From NCBI GenBank assembly GCA_963662155.1, contig OY759263.1:37181391-37245390 (forward strand): a DNA stretch of 64,000 nucleotides. Direction: 5' to 3'. Positions within the stretch are counted from its first letter, which is position 1. Every line of letters begins with the position of its first letter. A program made the translations under genes and the position numbers. The notes beneath the pieces are model-generated. The model worked only from the letters and a program-made list of their open reading frames with translations. It had not been told where the DNA came from and did not search any database. Positions 10,936 through 22,437 of this stretch are shown one piece after another. Origin of the DNA: Lamellibrachia columna (taxonomy: Eukaryota > Annelida > Polychaeta > Sabellida > Siboglinidae).

Positions 10936-13733
10936 ATATATGTGAGCAATTCTCAAAAAGGTCATTCAATAAATGTGACAGATGTGATACATTTTTAATT
11001 GTCTTAATCATAACAAATTTGAACACACAACTCAAGTACAGAAACTATACTATGGAGATATCATGTTTAGAAGACAGTTAGATCAACAATAACCACACAC
11101 TGGGCATTTGCAAAGCACCCTGTCATTTGTTTGGTCCTGACTGGTGACACCCAAGCTGCTCTCACTAAACCATTTTAATATGATAAGAATGTAACACATT
11201 GTTGTTTCTAGCCTTTATGTTTTGCAAACATGTAATACTAATGTATTTAACATCACAAAGTTGATACATAGTTAAAATTTCCTTCTTTGAAGTGACTCAA
11301 GACGAATTTATGAATTAAATATCTGGCAGCATTGCTCCACACTTGGTAAATTTGAAATGGGAGTCTTGATTGTGATACTTTCCAGACATGTGACATGTTG
11401 TTTCAATGATATAAAGTGAAAATGGTAGCTAGGTATCATTTAAAATAATGAGTTTATGTAAGTCGGTCATAAGTATCACGTAAATGGGCGTCACCGTTAC
11501 GACCAACCACATGTCTTGAATGACCCAAAGACAGTAACAATACTTGCGTCCAACATCACAACTCACAATAAGGTCATTATATGGACAGTTGAGCAGTGGT
11601 TTGCAACACAATGCATGACATATGATGACTGTGATCCGCAACCAGTGATATATGTTGTGGTTGTACTGATGACGGTGCACGGTTATCATGCCTATTAAGT
11701 ATTGAAACTGCAGGTCGAATTGTAAGATATAAAGTCATGCAGAAATCAAGTGTAAATCCTTTTAATTCAGTATAATGAATTGACAAAAACATTATTATAA
11801 GGCCTGCTGCAGGACCAGGTTCAGACCCCCAAATACTTCAATACATCGCATTATAAAATCTCACACCTGGCTACGGATAGCTGCATCTGTTGATGCAGTC
11901 ATACAGATGAACGACCAGCTCCCAACTGAAGCGTATGTCCAGTGGTGCATATGTAACTAACTAACGCAGTGATCCCATCCATCGGCGTGTGCAGTATCAA
12001 TGTTCGGTGTCCACCAAGACCTGCCAGAGGCCGTCATGCGTGGTAAAATTCATCATGCGTACGTTGTGGCTGCACCATTCCTTGACATATCTCTGTTCGT
12101 TACAAACGCCACCGGTCTTACACCTAATGCAAAAACACGCCAGGTTTCGTGCCTTGCTGGTCATTCCTTTGCCTGACTTGACACTACGCATTCCTCGTGT
12201 GTCTGACACTGTTCTCAGCATATTTGCTGAAATCTTGTAGTTGGCGTTACAGTTGGCGTCAATGAGTACAAATGATCGCCTTGTGTGCATGCATCCTTCA
12301 CCTAGGCATAGTTACCTTTTCGTCCGGGCACCATTCTCCTCTCTGTCGGCAGCTTGTCATGAATGTGTATTGCCGTCTTCCACATGATTTGCACAATCTC
12401 AACAGTTTAGCGCCTAATCGTTGATACTACTACTACGATAATATGTGCTCAACAATAACACCGCAAAGCTGCATTATGGCATAAATGTTAATTATATATT
12501 TGCCGAATTGCCCTAAAATCAAGTGTGCACAATTGAGTGATGTATTTGACTTAATTATAAACTAATTTACATCACTGCTATGACTAGCTTTTCATAAGCT
12601 GTGTTCCACAGTAGTTGGTTGTAATAATGACTCCATAGCCAACATTTTTTCATACTTTTTTTTTATAAATAACACACAATTAACAAGGTGTACATGGTTA
12701 AACTTTAATATCATATCACATTAACAAAGCATAGCAACGATAAACACTGTTTCGACCTAATACATGGTTCCAACGATTGGTCGTAATAATGACAACGGCG
12801 TCTTGCAAACCGTATCAAATGTCTTTGCCCTGACACAGTGACACATGCATGCGCGAGGTTCAAGTTTCAGTATATGGCTAACAACAGATGACCAAATACT
12901 TATATGGCACCGGTTTATATAACAATTAGCACAACAGAATGGCCACGACACTCGTGTTTATAGCACACGGTCGTAATGTGACTGTTTGTGATGACAATGC
13001 GATGTTGCAGAACTTTGTTTGACTTCGGGCGAAAGTTTTTCTTGGCTGCTTGTCATGAATGTTCACTGCCATCGACATCGAAGATGCTTCAATGGGGATC
13101 TGTGTATTGTGTTGCATATCGAGCGTTTACCGGTGATCTATATGTACGTAACGAAATGACAAAATTCTTATAACATTAAACTAATTCTTGCTCTTCAACC
13201 GGAATTCTTTAAAAACCGTAGAGTAGCACACATTACAGAATATGTAGTATAATAAATGTTAAGCACAGAATAATGCTGACAACACGCATTGGTTTATAGT
13301 TTACGGTTTCTGAAAATTAGTGTAAGCAGTGATGTCACACATTACGACCGTATGGTCAACCTTTGAGTAAAATTATGAATACTACGGTTCACTCTAGGTG
13401 GTAATTATGTTGAGTATTATACTATTGTTAGAATTATATTTGTAAAACTATAATTAGATTAATATTATGTTACATATTTTACGATGCAGACGGACTGGCT
13501 AATGGCATCATGTTTTGAACGTACTTTTATAGTCAACATTGCGGAAACTATTGGGCATAAAATATTATTATCACAAGCACACAAGCAATTGTATCATTTG
13601 TATGTCTTTATTATTAGAGCATCACAACAACATATTGTATAAGTATATACATTAAAGATATACATTTTTTAATGATTAATTATGACTGGCATATACAAAT
13701 GGCATATACAAAATGTCAACCTTTTGAGAATTG

Positions 13734-13745
<12 letters not shown>
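10936..13745. mobile_element. Possible non-autonomous DNA element bounded by short inverted repeats
   Basis: The left boundary tatatgtgagcaattctcaaaaaggt (about 10937-10962) is matched, inverted, by aaccttttgagaattgctcatata (about 13718-13741). The 2.8 kb between has no recognisable transposase or other gene. Inside, acggtcgtaatgtg (12966) and cacattacgaccgt (13333) form a second short inverted pair. An (AT)n run at about 13738-13789 lies at the right boundary. The boundary match is short, so two unrelated repeat fragments remain possible. Confidence 0.35.
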
Positions 13746-13789
<44 letters not shown>

Positions 13790-13796
<7 letters not shown>

Positions 13797-14145
13797 CAAT
13801 TAGTCCACTCTACATTAGCATAGATTTGTAATTGTATTCAATATGTGTACAGAAATTCACTGTGAAAATCTGAAAATCTGACACAATCGTCATAATCAAA
13901 ATGAAACATTAGTGTCCTGAACAATATGTTGGCAGGACGAGTCCACCTTCATAAAACTAGGGTAAATGGTTAGTGATCAAATGCAGGATAGGTATTATTA
14001 CTAAAACATGGATAAAGTAATATATTGCAGCGTATTCGGCCTAATAAGTGTAAAGTACACTTGAAAAATAATTGAGCCATGGAAAAATGTAAACGAATCT
14101 GTTCTTATAAGCGTACACCAAAAAGGTAACTGTTCAACACTAGTG
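13790..14145. other. Non-coding stretch, nothing recognised
   Basis: AT-rich, with stops in all frames and no repeat or RNA motif identified. Confidence 0.5.
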
Positions 14146-14240
14146 TCATTTGGTGACTAGTGTAGAACAACTGAAAAGTGGTGCCAACTGTTTAACACTA
14201 GATGGCGACACTTTTCAGTTGTTCCACAGTAGTCAAATGA
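14146..14240. repeat. Imperfect hairpin, stem about 35 bp
   Basis: gtcatttggtgactagtgta...caactgaaaagtg pairs with cacttttcagttgttccaca...agtcaaatgac with a few mismatches, leaving a loop of about 28 bases. The 14 bp next to the loop pair perfectly (14167-14180 with 14209-14222). The size would fit a short foldback element or a microRNA-like precursor; nothing distinguishes these. Confidence 0.6.
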
Positions 14241-14705
14241 CAATAATTATGGATCCTGCTGATTAAAAAGGGGGTGTACGCTAATTAGGGCATGTATGCT
14301 TAATAGTCGAATACGGTATACCGTATCTTGTCATCCATCATGTTAATTTTTGTGCTGAACTTATTGACCAGGGTTGGCAATTCAAATCAAGTTGATGTAA
14401 ATAATTGATGTAAATTATGATTCCAATCACTTGATTATTTTATTGAAATCATTGATTTAAGTCACTTGATTTTAAACCATTGATTAAAATAATTATATTC
14501 CCCGACTTAATACCCAGGGTTGTACCTACCCAAGAAACATTTTGGAAGTTCCAAACTGACAAAATATGTCAAAAACTATCCTTATGGCATAATGTTAATC
14601 AAAGAAGATCTAGGTATCTTATTGAACTTGTTTGAAGCCCTCCAAGTGTTGTTGCTACCAAGTGACAGCTGATACCACATCATCAGTCCCAATGCTATGT
14701 ATAAA

Positions 14706-15012
14706 GGTATGTTCTTATATAGCGTGGTATCCAGTCCTTGGGACTGTTCAAAGCGCTTTACACTTCAGACCTGTTCATTCTAACCCCATTTTGACTTCAC
14801 TGGGAAGCATTCAGCAATGGTGCAATTACTGTGTGAAGACTTCGATCCGATATCAATCTGTCTGTAGCCAGGTACTCATTTATACAGCTGAGTGAACTGT
14901 AGCAACATGGGATGAACGAAATTGCCAAAGCTTCGAAACGGCAGCAAGAGGATTCGAAATTGGGTTCTCTCAATTGAAAGCCCCACGTTCTAACTGTTAT
15001 GCTACCACGCCC
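14706..15012 (+). repeat. SINE-like repeat, copy 1
   Basis: It runs from aggtatgttcttatatagcg through gcattcagcaatggtgcaattactgtg and gtactcatttatacagctgagtgaactg to gggttctctcaattgaaagcc. Related copies lie at 39070-39356 (inverted) and 56245-56760, with a fragment at 37712-37806. Near its 3' end the reverse strand of the family carries ggtttcaaatcc, close to a tRNA B-box, so a tRNA-derived SINE is possible. Confidence 0.6.
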
Positions 15013-15049
15013 CATTGTACATATATACAATTTCTATCCATAAACACGA

Positions 15050-15310
15050 TGACATAGAAAACAAAATAATTCCATGGTTGCAACTTCCGCATACAAAGTA
15101 TTTGAAATTGTGACCCTAACCCCACGGGAGCCCCGTGGGGATGGTTCCACATCCGACCCCCCCCCCCATGTCCGTCAGAAGGACCCTCTGGGTCACCTTG
15201 CAAAGTTTCGTCCAGATTGTCCTACTTATCCATGCATAAGACACAATAGAATGCTGACAGACATATGGACGGACGGACAGACACACACTTTACTATAATA
15301 AAGTTTATAT
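15050..15310 (+). repeat. Possible 3' tail of an RTE-like LINE or its SINE
   Basis: It contains catatggacggacggacagacacaca followed by ctttactataataaagttta. This is the kind of gacagacggacg...tataata tail I associate with RTE-type elements. No coding part is attached. A run of 12 C's at about 15157-15168 and the inverted ccacgggag/cccgtgggg words lie upstream. Confidence 0.3.
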
Positions 15311-15683
15311 ATTAGATTTAACAGTTGCATGTTAAAATCTGAGTATGTTTTTGAAATACTAGTACACTAAACTTAACTTACATAAGAATAGACAATTTAA
15401 ATTAAAAAAACTTATTTAAATAAATCGATTTAAATCCAATAAATCAATTGTTTTGATTTGTAAAAATACATTTTTTTATTTTTCCAACCCTGACTGATTC
15501 ACAGGTAGTGTCACTGCACGGTACTGTGTTTACTGGCCATGTCTCTTTCTCCTGTCCTTTTATCATCCCTTTTCCGGCACTGTCATTCATGGTCGAATGG
15601 CCTAGACTAGTGGCGTATCTAGGATCTCACAAAAGGAGAGGCCAGAGAGGAAGGCCAAGCCTAGTCACCCATGCTACCATGTA

Positions 15684-17640
15684 CACTTACAAATAATGAA
15701 CATTTGTAAGGTTAGAGATAAGCCTTTTATAGTTTGCCTATATATGAACTTAGTTTTTTTAAATGTTAGTAGAGGGTGCAGATATGATATCGTTGGACAA
15801 GGAATTCGATACTTCCACCACCCTTTGACTGAAAAAATCATACATTGATATTTGTTTATTTTTTTACTGTGGCCTCTGAGGTTATTTAGATTAATGTTAA
15901 AAAACTGATCTGGGTCTATGTTCTCTTTCCCAGCTAACAACTTAAAAAGTTTCAATTAAATCTCCTTGTAATCTCAGTTCTTCAAGTCTATATAGTTTTA
16001 GTTGTGTTAATCTTTCCTCATATATAAATTCCTTTAACCCTATTACCAGTTTTGTTGCCCTGCGTTGTACTTTCTCAAGCATTAAAATATCTTTTGCATC
16101 ATAAGGTGACCATGCCTGTACACAATATTCTAGATGTGGTCTAATATATGTATTATAAACAATGTTGAACGTTTCTCTGTCAAAATGAATAAATGCTCTC
16201 TTTACAGAACGCAAAACCACCGTAGCTTGTTGGGTTCAGGGATGGGGTCAAATACATATTTGTAGTTGTATTTGAAATACAGCAAAGTTCATATTTGTAT
16301 TTGCCTATTGCAGAAGTGACATATTTGTATTTTTTCCTTGTATTTGATTCAAATACAGGTCAAATACACCACTTTTATCTGAAGTCTGAGATAAAGATCC
16401 AGCACACTGACATGTAATCATAGGCTTTACAGCATCATTAGTTACAAACAGACATCCTGGATCAGATTTGTAGGAAAAGCACCATGAAACAAGTCCCATT
16501 GGCTTCCTTGCACACTGTCTACTCAGCTGTGAATGCCTTGTGAGTTTCCCTTGGAGATCAAAGCAATGGTGCAACTATACAGAATGCCTGGGCTGGGGGC
16601 TTTATCTTGATTTGGTGATGTCTTTCTATTTCAATGGGAAGTGAAAAAAACTTTACTATAGAAGCCAATATTTAATGCATGCATTTTCTACATGTAGCTG
16701 GTCAAACAGTGGTCATGCTATAAAGGCCAGGTCTTCTTTGCTGTCATTATCAGTGTAGCTGGAAAAATCTTCCGACCTGACCAGTGCAACCTCAGTGAAG
16801 ACCGCTTTCAGCAGTTGGTGTTTGTGAAATGTAATCAGGATTTGTGAAGTTATAATGAGTGTGAATTTAATGATAATATAATTTACACAGAAGACAATGC
16901 CAGGCATTCTTATGTGACAAAGAAGATGACAAAAAATATGTCAATAAAAACAGCATGGAACGGAAATGTATTTGTATTTAAAGAAATGCATACTGTATTT
17001 GACAATTTAAAAAGTGCTGTATTTGTAGTTGTATTTGGCCAAGTGTATTTGACCCCATCACTGGTTGGGCTGCTGCAACAACTTGTTTCTCCCATTTCAA
17101 ATTATTAAAATAAAGACACCTAGATCCTTCTCTTGAACTGTTTCTGCTAAAACGATATTATTATTTTCGGTTGTCCTGAAGCATTGGAATTTTTTATTGC
17201 CTTTGCCTATATGCATCCGTTTACATTTACTTGTGTTGAATGTTAGGCACCATCTGTTACTCCACTCACTTAAGTTATCTAAATAAGCTTGTAATATTTC
17301 AGTCAGATTTGTTTTTTAATGTTCTGAATATTTTGGTGTCGTCAGCAAACATTTTTACATTACTATTTACTGTCTCTGGTATATCATTTACATATATTAA
17401 GAAGAGAGTAGGTCCCATGATGATGACATCAAACCATTCAGAATATTCACTTCTTACCATAATTCACATTTTTCTATCTTATAGAAAATCAGCTATCCAT
17501 TCTAAAACTTAATTTACCTCATATTCCATAGGCAGATAGTTTCTGCAACCTCTTTTTCGGGACTTTGTCAAATGCTTTTTGAAAATCCAACAAAATAACA
17601 TCAACACTATGTCCTAGATCCACATCTTCTGTCCAACAGA
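15684..17640 (-). pseudogene. 5'-truncated CR1/L2-like LINE reverse transcriptase
   Basis: Read right to left, the minus strand gives SVDVILLDFQKAFDKVPKKR near 17560. FADDTK, the catalytic box, follows near 17340, then WSNRWCLTFNTSKC near 17240 and DLGV near 17130. After a hAT insertion, FIHFDRETFNIVYNTYIRPH and the RRATKLV block continue from 16200 to 15942. This is the order of a CR1/L2-class polymerase from mid-RT to the 3' end. A 5-bp duplication, atgta (15679-15683 and 17641-17645), marks its insertion. Frameshifts and stops are present. Confidence 0.8.
16237..17063. mobile_element. hAT-like MITE with AAATAC-rich body, inserted in the LINE
   Basis: The ends are CAGGGATGGGGTCAAATAC and GTATTTGACCCCATCACTG, near-perfect inverted repeats. 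The flanking 8-mers are gttgggtt (16229-16236) and gttgggct (17064-17071), a target-site duplication with one difference. Both end zones are rich in tatttgta/caaatac words. There is no transposase. Removing it rejoins the LINE frame around EKQVVAAAQ. Confidence 0.85.
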
Positions 17641-17733
17641 ATGTAGTGGCACAATGGAACAATATGGGACAAAATCAAAGCCAAAGGGGGGCCATGGCCC
17701 AATGGCCCCCCTAAACACGCCACTGGCCTAGAC

Positions 17734-18169
17734 CTAGGGCCTCACCTCCCCCATGTACGCGCAGGGTAAGTGATCCCTGTTCTGTCGTGCAATGGCAAAA
17801 GGCAGTAACTGCAGAATTGATGAAAATTGGATTAATGAGCCATCGACATGTGCCGTATCTGCTCTATTCTTTATCAAAGTTTTGTGGTTCTAGTGCATCA
17901 TAATATATTATTTTCGAGTTAAAGCAGTGTGAAATAAGCAGTAACTGCAACATATAATATATGTATACTGGCAGAGCAAAAACTTTAAAAGTTAGTTGTC
18001 TAATTTTGACTTTTTTTGTAGATATACTGTTTTTTGTCTTTGTATGACAGTGTTACCCCCTCGCCCTCCTTGCTTTCAACATTTCTCATCAACTGCCTCC
18101 CTTAGTATGCTTTGTACGACTATGTAAATGGCGACAATTATTGTGAGCGGACCCTCAGTTGGTAGCACA
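17734..18169. other. Non-coding stretch, nothing recognised
   Basis: AT-rich DNA between the nested elements and the next dispersed repeat. No exon, RNA gene or further repeat was seen. Confidence 0.5.
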
Positions 18170-18628
18170 TGGGTTCAGCATCCTGTTACGTTTTCCATTG
18201 GTGACCATGTTAACGTTTTGCATGATTATAAGAAAACGGGACAATCAAAAATTCTGAAACTTCTTACCTGCCGTTGCCATCATCTCATTGACATGCTGAT
18301 CGAGTTTAGTCAAAGTCTCGTACTTGTAACTCATTTAAAATGTCTGAACGTGCCATGCCTGTCAGTTTTTACCAATTTATGCATGAATTACTACGCACAC
18401 GTGCCTTGTTGCGAAAAAATTTCCAAAAATCCCTCTGCCTATTGAAATCATCTAAAAATCCTGTTACATTGCCAACATGTTCTACCTACAAACTTGCCAA
18501 TGTGTCTGGCTCAAATGCAGTTATGTCAGATGTTATGATTTTTTTTAAATAACACATATCTAAAATTACTGTGCCCTACATTCGTGTGTAACACACCAGG
18601 AAGTCTAACTGAGGCATGATCCCAAATA
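18170..18628 (+). repeat. Dispersed 459-bp repeat, copy 1
   Basis: It matches 20031-20489 along its whole length (gggttcagc..cctgttac, tcatctcattgacatgctga, gtctgaacgtgccatgcc, tacattcgtgtgtaacacac). A piece recurs inverted at 48333-48412. Frames are broken in all copies, so it is probably a non-coding transposon body or a satellite-like repeat of unknown class. Confidence 0.75.
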
Positions 18629-20030
18629 GGGAAGCTTTTTTGGAGAAAGTGTCCAATTTTATACCAAGTTGCGGCACAATGTATATGTAAACACATTATG
18701 GAACACTCTTGCTTGTTACGTCATTATTATTTGTTTCACAGCCAAATCAAAACAATGCCCTGCCCATAATATTAGTATAATTAATATTTATATAATTGCT
18801 TGATTTTTAACCAAATATAGCGCAACTTTGTCAGAAAAGTGACAATTTGTCACATTTAACAGGATTTTGGGTGATTTCCATTGTGTCAGACCTGCTAAAT
18901 TTTATTGTTTATGTGATTGCTTTCATGCTTCTACTTGATCAGGTACATGGCATACTGCTTGATTTGGATACGCCATCATAAAGGGGTATCACATGACCAG
19001 ATACCCATTGCGGCCACATTTGAAAGTGTTGATATACGCAATGCTTCCAGTGGCTGTGAAAAAATACAACTATTCTGTCCAAATTTGCTACACAATATCA
19101 CCAATGCACTGGGCCACATAACAAATATCACCAATGACTGTTCTAGTGCAAAATAGCTACCTGTTCCCTCACAAACTGGTGCCATACACCCTAATTTTAA
19201 CCAAATTTCCATTTTGGCAACCGGTCAATACCATGCTATTTGTGATTGCTACGGCTGTCTGTCTTCCATAAGTTCCATACCTTCATCTCCTTGTGTCCGT
19301 ACACTTACAAAGAACGGCACACAACATGAAATGAGTACTGAGACGTGGTGAATAGACATTTATGAAAATCACAGTTGATTTCCCAATATAAAAATTTGCT
19401 TATGTTAAGCTTTTAGCTTACCATAAACTCTTTCGGGCAATTTTAACAGATGAATTTTTTTTTTATTTATTGACAACTAAATATTTTATTAATCATCAAA
19501 TAGCATAACATATCAGCTGATGCACATCAAACGTTATAGTGCAACATTAAAATGTACATTTGTTTGAATTTTTTTATATATAGTAGATCAGTTATAGGAT
19601 ACCTCCTAAAAGAGACGGTTATAAAGTTTAAATAATAGCAGCGCTTAACAAGTAATGCTCTTGTTGACTAGATGGAATCAATAAAATATATATAATATAA
19701 TATTAACTAGCCTGACACAGACAATGTTCTAAGTAAACGCACACAACATGAGGCAAGTTAGCAGCCATTTTGATTTATTCATGTGATTCTATGTTGGACC
19801 ATGCAACTGAGCCTATACAATGTCACTGAACGACTGTAGCCACATGAGTTGGCAATTAATAGCTCCATATTTAACAATTCTTCCTTTTATGCAGCCTGTC
19901 CACAGTACACACTCGTTGTGTGGTGACAGACACATGTTTTGCATGCATTTAATCAGTATATTTTTAATAAAAAAAACCTTGTCCATGATTGTTAGATGGC
20001 TACCGCATTTCTGTTGCCATGGTGCCTATT
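18629..20030. other. Non-coding stretch between two copies of a dispersed repeat
   Basis: AT-rich. A short open frame at 18917-19156 has no recognisable domain and no good splice context. Nothing else is supportable. Confidence 0.45.
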
Positions 20031-20489
20031 TGGGTTCAGCCTCCTGTTACATTTCCCATTGGCGACCATGTCAACGTTTTGCACGATTATATGAAAACGG
20101 GACCATAAAAAATTCTGAAACTTCTTACGTGCCGTTGCCATCATCTCATTGACATGCTGATTGAGTTTAGTCAAAGTCTCGTACTTGTAACTCATTTAAA
20201 ATGTCTGAACATGCCATGCCCGTTAATTTTTACCAATTTCTGCATGAATTACTACGCACACTGTGCCTTGTTGCAAAAAATTTCCAAAAATCCTTCCGCC
20301 CACTGAAATCATCTAAAAATCCACAGTTACATTGCCAACATGTTCTACCAGCAAACTTGCCAATGTGCCTGGCTCAAATGCAGTTATGTCAGATGATATG
20401 ATTTTTTTAAATAACACATCTAAAATTACTGTGCCCTACATTCGTGTAAACACACCAGGAAGTCTAACTGAGGCATTATCCCAAATATT
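20031..20489 (+). repeat. Dispersed 459-bp repeat, copy 2
   Basis: Same orientation as the copy at 18170 and roughly 90 percent alike by eye. The match stops at atcccaaata on the right in both copies, which suggests a real repeat boundary there. Confidence 0.75.
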
Positions 20490-20790
20490 GATCAGTGTCC
20501 CGGCAACAGTGGCTCCCTCTGATGGCAAATATTGCCGAGTAATTCCGAGGCTAAATCGCATGCCATATCCGAATTCAGTGATAGGATTGAAGTTTAAATT
20601 CGACAACAAAACAATGCAACACAAGTGAGCGATTTGACAAGATATTTTTTATATTACTGCCTACGTGCAATGTCGCCGATAAATTTACAGAAATGAAAAA
20701 TGAAATGTTGTGGCTTGTGCTGTGGTTGTGCCTGTGGTAGCTATGCTGGACCATTTTGAGATAATTAAGTTATTGCAAAGTATTATACAT

Positions 20791-22437
20791 CGTTGGAAAG
20801 GCCTATTATTAAGATACATCATGGTATCAGTTGTATGGCTGTATGTTAATTAGTTTTCATTTTAGAGCACTAAAGACACCCCCGTCAACGTTTTCAAAAC
20901 ACGTTTTTTTCTATTTTGATCAAAAAAGTGTACCTGGTCTAAAAAATGTACTAATATTAATGTTAATGTATTTTTTTTTACATATTGTGGAAGTACTCAA
21001 TGTTCTCAACCTGTGTGGGGGTCATTCATACCAGTGCATCCATTATTTTTGTTGCAAGAGAGCTGTAAACAGTGTTATTTTTCACTTATTTTGCACATTT
21101 TTACAGGGGCGGTTGGTAAAAAGTAAAAAAACAACCACAGTTTATACCCTACAGATATATATTTTTAACTCAGTATCTATTTCTAAGCATGTTTGACATG
21201 TATAGGTCATTAGCATTATTATATAAGTGAACAATATTTTTTACAAGATTTTTACAAACTGCAAACTTTTATGTATCTTTACAGAAGAATGTTCACAGCT
21301 GAAGACATGCAGATGCAAGATGAATATTTGACAGGTGTATCATGTAGGATGATGATCATTGGAAAGGCCTATTATTAAGATACATCATGGAATCAGTTGT
21401 GTGGCTGTAGGTTAATTAGTTTTCATGTTAGAGCACTTTAAAGACACCCCCGTCAACATTTCCAAAACACGTTTTTTCTATTTTGATTAAAAAAGTGTAC
21501 CTGGCTTAAATAAATTACTAGTATTAATGTTAATGTATTTTTTTTTGCATATTGTTGAAGTACTCAATGTTCTCAACCTGTGTGGGGGTCACTCATTCCA
21601 GTGCATCCATTATTTTTGTTGCAAGAGAGCTGTTAACAGTGCCATTTTTCACTTATTTTGCACATTTTTACAGGGGCAGTTGGTAAAAAGTAAAAAACAA
21701 GCACAGTATATACCCTACAGATACATTTTAAAAACTCAGTATCTACTTCTAAGCATGTTTGACATGTATAGGTTATTAGCATTATTATATATGTGAACAA
21801 TAGTTTTTACAAGATTTTTTAAACTGCAAACTTTTATGTATCTTTACAGAAGCATGTTCACAGCTGAAGACATGCTGATGCAAGATGAATATTTGACATG
21901 TGTATCATGTAGGATGATGATCATTGGAAAGATATATTATTAAGATGAATCATGGAATCAGTTGTGTGGCTGTACGTTAATTAGTTTTCATGTTAGAGCA
22001 CTTTAAAGACACCCCGTCAACATTTCCAAAACACGTTTTTTTTCTATTTTGATTAAAAGTGTACCTGGCTTAAAAAAATTACTAATATTAATGTTAATGT
22101 AATTTTTTGACATACTGTGGAAGTACTAAATGTTCTCAACCTGTGTGTGGGTCATTCACACCAGTGCATCCATTATTTTGGTTGCAAGAAATCTGTAAAC
22201 AGTGCTATTTTTCACTTATTTTGCACATTTATACAGGGGCAGTTGGTAAAAAGAAAAAAAAAACAATATATACCCTACAGAGACATTTTAAAACTTGGTG
22301 TCTAGTTCTAAGCATGATTGACATGTATAGGTCATTAGCATTATTATGTATATGAAAATATTGTTTACAAGGTTTTAACTGCGAACTATTATGCAGATTT
22401 TGACAGAAGCCTTTCCACAGCTATATCATGTAGGATG
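20791..22437 (+). repeat. Three tandem units of about 565 bp
   Basis: Units start at 20791, 21357 and 21922 with c(a/g)ttggaaag. Each contains acaccc(c)cgtcaac, gtgtacctgg, acctgtgtg.gggtcattca and catgtttgacatgtatagg. The third unit is shortened to about 515 bp. The similar short frames in each unit are by-products of the duplication; codon positions are not conserved better than others. Confidence 0.85.

Larger units (their letters stand above)
14369..15492. mobile_element. hAT-like MITE with GATTTAAATC-rich body, itself interrupted
   Basis: The termini are cagggttgg at 14369 and ccaaccctg ending at 15492. Next to both ends the sequence is a low-complexity mix of gattta/taaatc words. A SINE-like repeat and a possible LINE tail occupy the middle. 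The 8-bp flanks (ttattgac and actgattc) do not match, so the two ends may have been rearranged or may come from two copies. Confidence 0.5.
15608..17725. mobile_element. hAT-like MITE split by a LINE insertion
   Basis: The left part 15608-15683 begins TAGTGGCGTATCTAGG and the right part 17641-17725 ends ACGCCACTG. A perfect 8-bp target-site duplication, gcctagac, flanks them at 15600-15607 and 17726-17733. The intact relative at 5402-5575 shows the two parts were once contiguous. Unspliced length would be about 160 bp with no coding sequence, so it was mobilised by a transposase in trans. Confidence 0.85.

Noticed and set aside
11800..11960. Possible tRNA gene (gcctgctgcaggaccaggttcagaccc)
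   Set aside because: No cloverleaf could be drawn; the A and B boxes do not fit.
20831..22355. Conserved small protein repeated three times (frames with FLHIVEVLNVLNLCGGH)
   Set aside because: The DNA is tandemly duplicated as a whole; frames have no start context, and differences hit all codon positions and shift frame in unit 3.
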